A stretch of 14,017 bases of DNA, taken from contig LFTM01000120.1 of NCBI GenBank assembly GCA_001513505.1, forward strand, positions 1-14,017. The letters are read 5' to 3'. Shown piece by piece: positions 6,840 through 14,017 of the stretch. The DNA is from Clostridiales bacterium DTU092 (GTDB lineage Bacteria > Bacillota > Clostridia > Caldicoprobacterales > Caldicoprobacteraceae). A program made the position numbers and the translations under genes. Numbering within the stretch: the stretch's first letter is position 1; each line of letters begins with the position of its first letter. The notes beneath the pieces were generated by a model, which did not search any database, was not told the origin of the DNA, and saw nothing but the letters and a program-made list of their open reading frames with translations.

Positions 6840-6954
6840 ATAGATATAATCATCACAGGATCTTAATGTGATAAAGCCTGATAAATTCATTTCTGCCAAT
6901 CGTCATAAGCTATTCCGTATCATTATATTAAAGCCAGGGGGTGTCAATAAAAAA

Positions 6955-7791
6955 GTGAAAAAAGGAATCAATATATGGTCGTTCAAAAGTGGTATGACAG
7001 TGGCCGAGTGCATGGCTATGGCCAGGGATGCCGGCTATGATGGAATTGAATTGAGTCTGGACGAAGAGGGGGAAATCAGCTTAGACAGCAGTGAAAAAGA
7101 AATTTTGGAAATCAAAAAAATAGCTGAAGACCAGGGGATTGAAATAGCCAGTCTGGCGACAGGACTTTACTGGGCTTATCCCGTTACCAGTTCGGATCCG
7201 GGGATCAGACAAAAATCAAAGGACATTGTAAGAAAGCAGCTGGAGATAGCAGCATGTTTAGGTACCGATGGTATTCTGGTGGTGCCGGGTGCAGTTGCCG
7301 GTCTGGACCCCGGAAGCGAAGTGGTGCAGTATGATGTAGCTTATAACAGGGCATTGGAAGCTTTTGCCGAACTTAAAGCCGAAGCAGAATCGTTTAAAGT
7401 GAGCATAGGCCTTGAAAACGTGTGGAACAAATTTTTGCTGTCTCCTCTGGAAATGAGAGATTTTATTGATAGGATCGACAGCCCTTATGTAGGTGCCTAT
7501 CTGGATGTAGGAAACATCATATATACGGGGTATCCGGAACACTGGATAAGGATACTGGGTAAACGTATAAAGAAAGTGCATTTCAAGGATTACCGAAGAG
7601 GAGTGGGCACACTGGAGGGTTTTGTGGATCTCCTTGCAGGGGATGTGAACTTCCCGGAGGTAATACGGGCTCTCAATGATATAGGATATGATGACTACGT
7701 TACAGCCGAAATGATACCTAACTACACCTATCATACTAATCAGATAATATATAATACTTCCAGATCCATGGACACAATACTTGGAAGATAA
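6955..7791 (+). CDS. TIM-barrel sugar isomerase/epimerase (AP_endonuc_2 family)
   Basis: 278 residues from GTG at 6955, a normal size for the xylose-isomerase-like TIM-barrel family that includes IolE, ketose 3-epimerases and endonuclease IV. The barrel begins MKKGINIWSFK. The likely metal ligands are in the expected places: Glu154 (GLENVW), Asp184 (AYLDVGN), His209 (KVHFKDY) and Glu252 (VTAEM). The protein is cytoplasmic. An in-frame GTG at 6868 would add 29 residues unlike the family, with only a weak AGGA site; AGGGGGTG at 6936-6943 favours 6955, although its spacing is rather long. It is the first gene of an operon with an oxidoreductase and a beta-mannosidase, so its substrate is probably derived from mannose or a mannoside. 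The exact reaction cannot be told. Confidence 0.85.
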   Translation: MKKGINIWSFKSGMTVAECMAMARDAGYDGIELSLDEEGEISLDSSEKEILEIKKIAEDQGIEIASLATGLYWAYPVTSSDPGIRQKSKDIVRKQLEIAACLGTDGILVVPGAVAGLDPGSEVVQYDVAYNRALEAFAELKAEAESFKVSIGLENVWNKFLLSPLEMRDFIDRIDSPYVGAYLDVGNIIYTGYPEHWIRILGKRIKKVHFKDYRRGVGTLEGFVDLLAGDVNFPEVIRALNDIGYDDYVTAEMIPNYTYHTNQIIYNTSRSMDTILGR

Positions 7792-7815
7792 AAGCAAAAA
7801 GGGGAGGTAGAAACT

Positions 7816-8838
7816 ATGTTAAAAGCAGGATTAATAGGTTTAGGATTTATGGGACGGGGCCATCTGGATAATTACATAAGGCTTGAATCCGAAGGTTTTC
7901 CGGTCAAATTGGTTGCCATATGCGATATAGATGAAGAGAAGTTTGAAAACAAATTTTTGTCCGGCAACATCGATGTAGGCAATGCCCAATATGATTTTTC
8001 AAAGTACAGACTTTATACTGACATTGATGACATGCTGGAGAAGGAAGAACTGGACATTGTGGATATTGCTTTGCCCACCTATCTGCATGCTGAGGTATCT
8101 GTTAAAGCCCTTAACAAAGGCATTAATGTGCTGTGTGAAAAGCCTATGGCGCTGACGGTGGAAGAGTGCCGTAAGATGATAGAGGCGGCTGAAAAAAACA
8201 ATAGAAAGCTGATGGTTGCCCAATGTCTGCGTTTCTGGCCTGAATATGAGTATTTAAAGGAATGTGTAGAAACCAAAAGGTTTGGAGATGTGTTAAGCGG
8301 ATATTTTTTCCGCGGAGGCTCCACACCAAAATGGTCATATCAGAACTGGCTGCTTAAGAAGGAGAAAAGCGGCGGTGTTATCCTGGATCAGCACATCCAT
8401 GATGTGGATATGATTAACTGGTTGTTTGGCACTCCCGAAGCTGTTTCTTCCATAGCTAAAAATGTGATTCCCGGCAGCGGTTATGACATTGTATCCACCC
8501 GCTATATCTATGACGACGGCAAGGTAATAACAGCAGAGGATGACTGGGTACTCAATGGTGATTTTGGTTTCGATATGATATTCAGGGTAAACTTTGAGAA
8601 AGGAAATATGGTATTTGAAAAGGGAGTACTGAAGGTCAATCCGAATGATGGAAAATCCTTCACACCCGATTTGCCAAAGGACGATGGGTATTACCGGGAG
8701 ATAAAGTATTTCATAAATGCGCTGCTTAACAATAACGATATTGAAGTGGCTTCACCTTACAGCACTATGGAAACGATAAGAATTGCGCGGGCTGAAATCC
8801 AATCAGCTGATAATGACGGAGAATATATTAAGCTATAG
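7816..8838 (+). CDS. Gfo/Idh/MocA-family NAD(P)-dependent sugar oxidoreductase
   Basis: A 340-residue two-domain dehydrogenase. The N-terminal Rossmann fold starts with GLIGLGFMGRGH (5-16, dinucleotide loop GLGFMG). The hallmark EKP motif follows at 108-110 (CEKPMAL; Lys109 is catalytic in the family), then the C-terminal domain with ILDQHIHDVD (189-198), where Asp191 and His195 match the conserved substrate-binding residues. Members oxidise or reduce hydroxyls on free, phosphorylated or glycosidic sugars using NAD(P). The ribosome site GGGGAGG (7801-7807) lies 8 nt before ATG, and the upstream isomerase gene ends 24 nt before, so the two genes are co-transcribed. With an isomerase on one side and a mannosidase on the other, a mannose- or mannoside-derived substrate is inferred, not shown. 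Confidence 0.88.
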   Translation: MLKAGLIGLGFMGRGHLDNYIRLESEGFPVKLVAICDIDEEKFENKFLSGNIDVGNAQYDFSKYRLYTDIDDMLEKEELDIVDIALPTYLHAEVSVKALNKGINVLCEKPMALTVEECRKMIEAAEKNNRKLMVAQCLRFWPEYEYLKECVETKRFGDVLSGYFFRGGSTPKWSYQNWLLKKEKSGGVILDQHIHDVDMINWLFGTPEAVSSIAKNVIPGSGYDIVSTRYIYDDGKVITAEDDWVLNGDFGFDMIFRVNFEKGNMVFEKGVLKVNPNDGKSFTPDLPKDDGYYREIKYFINALLNNNDIEVASPYSTMETIRIARAEIQSADNDGEYIKL

Positions 8839-8883
8839 GAATAAAGGAAGGGTGACTAATATTTTACAGGAGGAATAGTAGCC

Positions 8884-11418
8884 ATGAAACGAATAAATCT
8901 TAACAAAGGCTGGTGGCTGCGGGAGGCTCCCCTTAACTGGGGCAAGGACATGGCCGGCCATGTATCGGGACAACAGCACGGATGGTATAAGGATCTGGAG
9001 TTGCCCTGTGATGTTCATATGCCGCTTATTGAGGCAGGCGTAATAAAAGATCCGGTTCTTTCCGACTACTGCTTTGAAGCAGAGTGGATTGAAAACCGCT
9101 CATGGTGGTTTAAGAGGATAATAGACGGTTCCGAATTCGATCCCGATTGTGATATTGCCGAGCTGGTTATCGAATCTCTTGATGTACATGCCGATATCTT
9201 TTTTAACGGGGCTTATCTGGGGCATCATGCCAGCGCATTCTATCCATTCAGGAGGGATGTTAAGGAATATGTCCGTCCCGGTGACAATGAACTGCTGATC
9301 AGACTGACGTCGGGTTTGGAAAGGGTCAGCGATGCAGATCTTGCAGAAATTGATCACGCCGTATGTACCGAGCTGAACAATGGATGTCCTGAACGGGGTG
9401 ACAAGCGCCGTGCGTTTGTACGAAAACCCACTTATGTCTATGGCTGGGATTGGTGTCCGCGTATCGGGACCTGTGCCATAGCCAAAAATGTATATATTGA
9501 TTGTCACAGGACTGCAGCAATACGGAATGTTTCGGTTCAAACCGTCAAAATTGGCGCCAGTGCGGAACTGAAGATGGAAGTGGAGATTGAGCTGCTGCAC
9601 ATAGCCGGTACCGTGGACGCTGATATTAAGGTCAGGGTATCCAAAGATGGGAAAGTATGTGCTGAAGTTTGTAAAAATGATATGCTATTGCGTTCGGGGC
9701 TTAATTACATAGGTTTTGATATAAATATTGATAATCCGGAATTATGGTGGCCCAATGGTATGGGTGAACAGCCTCTTTATACTATCGAGGTATGGGGTGA
9801 GAGCCGCGGGGACGTGTTTTCATGGCCGGCCTTTAAATATGGAATACGTACCATAAGCCTGGATACCTCCCGGGTTGATGAGGAGAACAGGAATTTTATG
9901 CTGGTGGTAAACGGCAAACGTGTTTTCTGCAAAGGAGGCAACTGGATACCTGCTGATTCCATCTACGCCCGTGTGACACCTGAAAAATATGATGAACTGG
10001 TACGGGAGGCGAAAAATGCCAACTTTAATATGCTCAGGGTTTGGGGTGGCGGCCAGTACGAGAGGGACGAATTTTACGACGCCTGTGATAAGTACGGTAT
10101 TCTGCTGTGGCACGATATGATGTTTGGGTGCTCCACGTATCCGGATCATATTGAGAGTTTCCGCGACCTTGTTGGCAGGGAGCTGGATTATCAGACCAAA
10201 CGCCTTGGAAGCCGTACCTGTATAGCGCTTTTTTGCGGGAATAACGAAAATCACTGGATATTTACCGGTGAAGGTTTTGCAGATTCTGTTAAGATGAAGC
10301 ATGATAAACAATACGGCCTGTACATTGCAAACAACATGATACCAGAATATATTCGGAAAAACTGTCCCTGGGTTCCCTACTGGAACTCATCTCCATATGG
10401 AGGCGAACATCCCAATGCGGATAATGTAGGTAATATTCATCATTGGCACGCCTGTATGATGAATCCCGATATGGCGCTTCGTATTGAACCGAAAGAATAC
10501 GATAAGATAAAGGCGCGTTTTGTTACAGAATACGGTTATCCCGGACCATGCTCAAAAGAAACCATACAGCAATATTTTGATGGTAAGCCAATTGAGAGGG
10601 GAAGCAGGGTATGGAACCTTCATAACAATACCTTTGAGAAGTTTACAGTTAATGCCGGTATTAAGAAGCATTACACCGATCGTGAACTGGATCTTGACGA
10701 ATATATTTTATACGCCGGAATGGTGCAGTCGCTCATGCTTCAGTATTCGCTGGAGAGTATCCGCTTTAAGACATTTTGCGGCGGCGGTATCTTCTGGATG
10801 TATAATGACTGCTGGGGAGAGGTAGGCTGGACGATAGTTGACTACTATCTTAGAAGAAAGATATCCTTCTACGGCGTTAAACGCGCCTTTGAGCCGGTAA
10901 AACTCATTCTGCGTCAAACAGGTGAAAAGGTAGCGGTTGTGGGGTGCAATGATACCGGAAACGATATATCTTTCAACCTGAGGGCAGGATGGGTAAGCTT
11001 TGACGGGGGTAATGATGATTCTAATGTGATACCCGTCACTTTGCCGGCTTACAGCAGAACCTTACTATATACCTTTGAGCAGAGTCATGATATTTATACG
11101 GGTGTTTATTATGCAAAACCTGAAAACATCGATATAAATCCGGGTATATTGCGGGCGGCAGACACCAGGACCCTTAAACTCTGTCCTCCCAGGCTGAGTA
11201 TTGTGGACACGAGGAATGATGGGGATGATTTGCTGGTGGATATCAAGGCAGATACCTATTGTCATGGAGTTTATCTGGATACGGGAGCCGACCGGAAACT
11301 GTCGGATAACTATTTTGACATGCTGCCCGGGGAGATACGCACCGTCAGGGTTTATGGAGCTGCCGGCAAAGAATTCCAGCTCAAAACAGTTAAACTGGAT
11401 TCCAACCCGGACTTTTAA
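8884..11418 (+). CDS. Cytoplasmic GH2 beta-mannosidase
   Basis: 844 residues, typical of GH2 beta-mannosidases, which release mannose from the non-reducing end of beta-mannosides. The order is a sugar-binding sandwich domain (about 1-205, with PCDVHMPLIEAGVIKDP and YGWDWCPRIGT), an immunoglobulin-like domain (about 210-330), a catalytic TIM barrel (about 335-675) and C-terminal beta domains. The acid/base is Glu455 in CGNNEN and the nucleophile Glu549 in VTEYGYPG. CKGGNWIPAD (349-358), RVWGGGQYE (385-393) and FWMYNDCWGE (637-646) are also typical. There is no signal peptide, so it acts on imported oligosaccharides or glycosides; no transporter gene is in the window. ATG has AGGAGGA at 8868-8874, spacer 9 nt, 45 nt after the oxidoreductase gene. 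Other GH2 activities are less likely because the motifs are the mannosidase forms. Confidence 0.92.
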   Translation: MKRINLNKGWWLREAPLNWGKDMAGHVSGQQHGWYKDLELPCDVHMPLIEAGVIKDPVLSDYCFEAEWIENRSWWFKRIIDGSEFDPDCDIAELVIESLDVHADIFFNGAYLGHHASAFYPFRRDVKEYVRPGDNELLIRLTSGLERVSDADLAEIDHAVCTELNNGCPERGDKRRAFVRKPTYVYGWDWCPRIGTCAIAKNVYIDCHRTAAIRNVSVQTVKIGASAELKMEVEIELLHIAGTVDADIKVRVSKDGKVCAEVCKNDMLLRSGLNYIGFDINIDNPELWWPNGMGEQPLYTIEVWGESRGDVFSWPAFKYGIRTISLDTSRVDEENRNFMLVVNGKRVFCKGGNWIPADSIYARVTPEKYDELVREAKNANFNMLRVWGGGQYERDEFYDACDKYGILLWHDMMFGCSTYPDHIESFRDLVGRELDYQTKRLGSRTCIALFCGNNENHWIFTGEGFADSVKMKHDKQYGLYIANNMIPEYIRKNCPWVPYWNSSPYGGEHPNADNVGNIHHWHACMMNPDMALRIEPKEYDKIKARFVTEYGYPGPCSKETIQQYFDGKPIERGSRVWNLHNNTFEKFTVNAGIKKHYTDRELDLDEYILYAGMVQSLMLQYSLESIRFKTFCGGGIFWMYNDCWGEVGWTIVDYYLRRKISFYGVKRAFEPVKLILRQTGEKVAVVGCNDTGNDISFNLRAGWVSFDGGNDDSNVIPVTLPAYSRTLLYTFEQSHDIYTGVYYAKPENIDINPGILRAADTRTLKLCPPRLSIVDTRNDGDDLLVDIKADTYCHGVYLDTGADRKLSDNYFDMLPGEIRTVRVYGAAGKEFQLKTVKLDSNPDF

Positions 11419-11432
11419 AATGATGAAGAATA

Positions 11433-11511
11433 TATTATTCCAATCACTTAAGCTCCAAGGTGCTTCCATAATATTCTTTGTAATATATAATGTGGCTGAG
11501 TTGGAATAATA
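11433..11511. repeat. 79-bp imperfect palindrome with perfect 11-bp ends
   Basis: TATTATTCCAA (11433-11443) and its exact reverse complement TTGGAATAATA (11501-11511) enclose 57 nt. The inside also folds: CTTAAGC against GCTGAG (one bulge, one wobble) and ATATT against AATAT near the centre. There is no T run on either side, so it is not a standard intrinsic terminator. It lies between the mannosidase stop and the metG promoter. No target-site duplication or open frame was seen. Confidence 0.6.
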
Positions 11512-11513
11512 AC

Positions 11514-11543
11514 TTGACATAACGGGAAATATTGTAGTATATT
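11514..11543 (+). promoter_or_regulatory. Sigma-A promoter of the metG leader
   Basis: A perfect TTGACA (11514-11519) and TATATT (11538-11543) are separated by 18 nt. RNA would start near 11550, just ahead of the T-box leader. The -35 box begins only 2 nt after the end of the 79-bp palindrome. Confidence 0.65.
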
Positions 11544-11561
11544 ATAGACAACAAAAAACGG

Positions 11562-11817
11562 TAAACGCGATGAAGGGAAGAGTAGATAGGAGATTAAGTC
11601 TTCAGAGAGCCGGGTCAGGTGAAAGCCGGTGACGGAGTTTCCTGTTGAAGATGGCCCCGGAGCGGATTGGCTGAAATGGTGAGTAGGCCATTACGGGGGT
11701 GCCCGTTATCGATACAGGTGATGATAGTCACCGACAGAGTTTTTCGCCATAAGGCGAAAAAATAGGGTGGTACCGCGAAGGATGCCCCTCGCCCCTATGT
11801 TGGAGCGAGGGGTTTTT
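11562..11817 (+). ncRNA. Methionine T-box riboswitch (tRNA-sensing leader of metG)
   Basis: All main T-box parts are visible. Stem I starts with GATGAAGGGAAGAGTAG (about 11569-11585). The specifier loop GAAGATGGCC carries the Met codon ATG at 11651-11653. Stem III is TTTTTCGCC/GGCGAAAAA (11740-11748 with 11753-11761). The T-box AGGGTGGTACCGCG is at 11764-11777. The variable base T11771 suits the A discriminator of tRNA-Met. Uncharged tRNA-Met should stabilise the antiterminator and permit metG transcription; charged tRNA leads to termination. Confidence 0.93.
11785..11817 (+). terminator. Regulated terminator of the metG T-box
   Basis: CCCCTCGC (11785-11792) pairs perfectly with GCGAGGGG (11805-11812), followed by T5 (11813-11817). 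It begins 8 nt after the T-box sequence, so it is the conditional terminator competing with the antiterminator. Confidence 0.93.
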
Positions 11818-11899
11818 GCATAAGAAAATTATACAGTTATTGATAGTTATCGAATATGTAGTGAAAAAGATTACATAGTTTTGAAAAGGAGGTCATAAT

Positions 11900-13903
11900 A
11901 TGGCTGAATCTAAAACTTATTACATCACAACCCCAATATACTATCCCAGTGATAAGCTTCATATCGGGCATTCGTATACCACGGTGGCGGCTGACGCAAT
12001 GGCCCGCTTTAAGCGACTTACGGGATATGATGTCATGTTTTTGACGGGCACGGATGAGCATGGCCAAAAGATAGAGCGGTTGGCCAAAGAAAAGGGTGTA
12101 TCTCCCAAGGAGTATGTGGACAATATTGTAGCTGGTATAAAAAGACTGTGGAACATCATGGATATATCAAACGACGATTTTATACGTACCACCGATGAGC
12201 GGCACAAAAAAGTGGTGCAAAAGATATTCAAAAAGCTGTATGATCAGGGAGATATCTTTAAAGGCGTCTATAAAGGCTGGTATTGTACCCCGTGTGAATC
12301 CTTCTGGACGGAGCGCCAGCTTAAAGACGGAAATTGTCCGGACTGTGAGAGAAGCGTGGAACTGGTTGAGGAGGAAGCCTATTTCTTTAAACTGTCCAAA
12401 TATCAGGATCGGCTTATTGAATATATTGAAACCCATGACGAATTTATACAGCCGGTTTCCCGAAGGAATGAGATGCTTAACAATTTCCTGCGCCCGGGTC
12501 TGGAAGACCTGTGTGTGTCCCGTACTTCGTTTAAATGGGGTATACCGGTGTCCTTCGATGATAAGCATGTTATATACGTATGGATAGATGCCCTTTCAAA
12601 CTATCTGTCGGCACTGGGTTATATGACGGACGATGATGAGAAGTACAGAAGATACTGGCCGGCAAACGTCCATCTGGTGGGTAAGGAAATTGTCAGGTTC
12701 CATACCATTATATGGCCGATAATGCTGATGGCCCTTGGAGAACCTCTGCCCAAACAGGTATTTGGCCATGGATGGCTGGTGTTGGACGGAGGCAAGATGT
12801 CAAAATCCAAGGGGAATGTGGTGGACCCGGTGGTTCTGGTGGAACGCTATGGGGTGGATGCCGTACGGTATTTCCTCCTGAGAGAGGTGCCATTTGGAGC
12901 CGACGGTGTTTTTTCCAATGAGGCTCTGATAAACAGAATAAACTCGGATCTGGCAAATGATCTTGGCAATCTTCTCAGCCGGACGGTAGCCATGATAGAT
13001 AAATATTTTGACGGATATATTCCTGCAGCTACTGAACGGGCGGATATTGATAATGAACTGGAAAAATTGGCTGTTGAAACCCCCGGCAGGGTGGAGAAAC
13101 TCATGGATAAGCTGGAGTACAGCAATGCCCTGGCTGAGATATGGAAGTTAATTGGCAGAGCCAATAAATATATTGATGAGACCACTCCATGGATTTTGGC
13201 AAAAGACAGTAATAAGCGTTCCAGACTGGGTACCGTACTGTATAACCTGGCCGAATCCCTTAGATTTATTTCGGTGCTGATAAGCCCGTTTATGACAAGG
13301 ACCCCCGGAATGATCCGGCAGCAGTTAGGAATAGAAGATGAAAGCCTGTCCACCTGGGATAGCCTGGTGGAATTCGGCAAACTTCCTGCAGAAATCAAAG
13401 TACAGCGTGGTGAAGTAATATTCCCGAGACTGGATGTGGAGAAGGAACTTAAAGCCCTGGAGGAATTACAGCCAACAACCGGGCAGACTTCACAGAAGGA
13501 AGAGGCTGCCAGGAAAGATGAAACCTCCCATAAAACGGCTGAAAAGCAGCAGAGGCCAGGGGAGGAACAGGGGGTAGAGGAAATAACCATTGATGATTTT
13601 GCCAAGCTGGATATCAGGGTTGCCAGGGTAGTAAACGCAGAACCGGTCAAAAAGGCTGACAGGTTGTTAAAACTCACCCTGGAGGTGGGCGATCAGACCC
13701 GTCAGGTGGTATCCGGAATTGCCAGGTACTATACCCCCGAGGAGCTGATCGGGAAAACGGTAATACTGTTGGCAAATCTGAAACCTGTAAAGTTAAGAGG
13801 TGAGCTGTCTCAGGGAATGATACTTGCCGCTACCGATGATAACGATAACCTGGCTTTGCTTACGGTGGACCGTGAAATAGACAGCGGGTCCAGGATAAGC
13901 TAG
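11900..13903 (+). CDS. metG: Methionyl-tRNA synthetase
   Basis: A 667-residue class I synthetase that charges tRNA-Met. The signatures are HIGH (21-24, in KLHIGHS) and KMSKS (299-303, in GGKMSKSKGN). A knuckle with CTPC (129-132) and CPDC (146-149) in the connective domain can bind zinc. The anticodon-binding helical domain covers about 340-530. A charged, Gln/Glu/Lys-rich linker (about 530-558) leads to a C-terminal EMAP/Trbp111-type tRNA-binding domain (about 560-667, with LDIRVARV and LKPVKLRGELSQGM) that aids dimerisation and tRNA binding. ATG has AAGGAGGT at 11886-11893, spacer 6 nt. It is controlled by the Met T-box upstream and followed after 33 nt by tatD. It is full length with no missing motif. 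Confidence 0.98.
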   Translation: MAESKTYYITTPIYYPSDKLHIGHSYTTVAADAMARFKRLTGYDVMFLTGTDEHGQKIERLAKEKGVSPKEYVDNIVAGIKRLWNIMDISNDDFIRTTDERHKKVVQKIFKKLYDQGDIFKGVYKGWYCTPCESFWTERQLKDGNCPDCERSVELVEEEAYFFKLSKYQDRLIEYIETHDEFIQPVSRRNEMLNNFLRPGLEDLCVSRTSFKWGIPVSFDDKHVIYVWIDALSNYLSALGYMTDDDEKYRRYWPANVHLVGKEIVRFHTIIWPIMLMALGEPLPKQVFGHGWLVLDGGKMSKSKGNVVDPVVLVERYGVDAVRYFLLREVPFGADGVFSNEALINRINSDLANDLGNLLSRTVAMIDKYFDGYIPAATERADIDNELEKLAVETPGRVEKLMDKLEYSNALAEIWKLIGRANKYIDETTPWILAKDSNKRSRLGTVLYNLAESLRFISVLISPFMTRTPGMIRQQLGIEDESLSTWDSLVEFGKLPAEIKVQRGEVIFPRLDVEKELKALEELQPTTGQTSQKEEAARKDETSHKTAEKQQRPGEEQGVEEITIDDFAKLDIRVARVVNAEPVKKADRLLKLTLEVGDQTRQVVSGIARYYTPEELIGKTVILLANLKPVKLRGELSQGMILAATDDNDNLALLTVDREIDSGSRIS

Positions 13904-13936
13904 CGATATCAAATAAAATGGATAGAGGTAATAAAA

Positions 13937-14017
13937 ATGCTGTTTGACAGTCATGCCCATTTAGAGGACAAAAGATTTGACGAAGATCGGGATGAACTGA
14001 TTCGGGGACTGCCTGAA
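13937..14017 (+). CDS. tatD: TatD-family metal-dependent deoxyribonuclease, first 27 codons
   Basis: An open frame from ATG at 13937 runs off the window end. The first residues, MLFDSHAHLEDKRFDEDRDE, hold the HxH metal-binding pair (His6, His8) that opens TatD hydrolases. The family are 3'-5' DNA exonucleases or other metal-dependent hydrolases of about 255 residues. AGAGGT at 13924-13929 precedes the ATG by 7 nt. The gap to metG is 33 nt without a terminator, so it is probably on the metG transcript; metG followed by tatD is the common Bacillota order. Confidence 0.88.
   Translation, partial: MLFDSHAHLEDKRFDEDRDELIRGLPE

Noticed and set aside
6868..6954. 29-codon N-terminal extension of the isomerase from GTG at 6868
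   Set aside because: The extension does not resemble the family N-terminus and has only a weak AGGA site. The start at 6955 has AGGGGGTG upstream and begins at the first barrel strand.
11201..11509. Plus-strand open frame running from the mannosidase gene into the palindrome
   Set aside because: It is another frame of the mannosidase coding sequence for most of its length, with no ribosome site and no family features.
12847..13677. Minus-strand open frame of 276 codons inside metG
   Set aside because: It lies wholly inside the certain metG gene. Its Ser/Leu-rich product is typical of an antisense frame and shows no family signature.

Overview
The window looks like chromosome from a spore-forming, low-to-moderate-GC Bacillota, most likely an anaerobic Clostridia with plant-polysaccharide metabolism. 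The reasons are strong AGGAGG-type ribosome binding sites, frequent GTG/TTG starts, the spore maturation genes spmA-spmB, an AbrB-type regulator beside rsmI, and a methionine T-box in front of metG. I cannot name a genus from the sequence alone.

Layout. (1) 1-1.5 kb: the 3' end of a gene for an SH3-repeat (cell-wall binding) protein, converging on an LCP-family cell-wall ligase gene, with a shared hairpin terminator between them. (2) 1.75-4.07 kb: ccdA, a thioredoxin-fold lipoprotein gene and rsmI, all on the plus strand. The first two form a membrane thiol-reduction pair. (3) 4.1-4.4 kb: an abrB gene on the minus strand, complete except for one in-frame TAA at codon 30. It is divergent from (4) 4.6-6.6 kb: spmA, spmB and a comB-like phosphosulfolactate phosphatase gene. 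(5) 6.8-11.4 kb: a three-gene carbohydrate operon of TIM-barrel isomerase/epimerase, Gfo/Idh/MocA oxidoreductase and a cytoplasmic GH2 beta-mannosidase. (6) 11.4-14.0 kb: an imperfect inverted repeat, a sigma-A promoter, a Met T-box leader, metG and the first 27 codons of tatD.

In Bacillus subtilis the order rsmI - abrB - metS/metG - tatD is contiguous. Here both ends are present but about 7 kb carrying sporulation, sulfolactate and mannoside genes lies between abrB and metG. The most notable points are the apparent abrB nonsense codon, the back-to-back abrB/spmA promoters with a tandem 9-bp repeat inside the abrB promoter, an intrinsic terminator in the spmA leader, comB attached to spore genes, and a mannosidase operon that contains a sugar oxidoreductase and an isomerase. 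No phage, CRISPR, insertion sequence, tRNA or rRNA was recognised.
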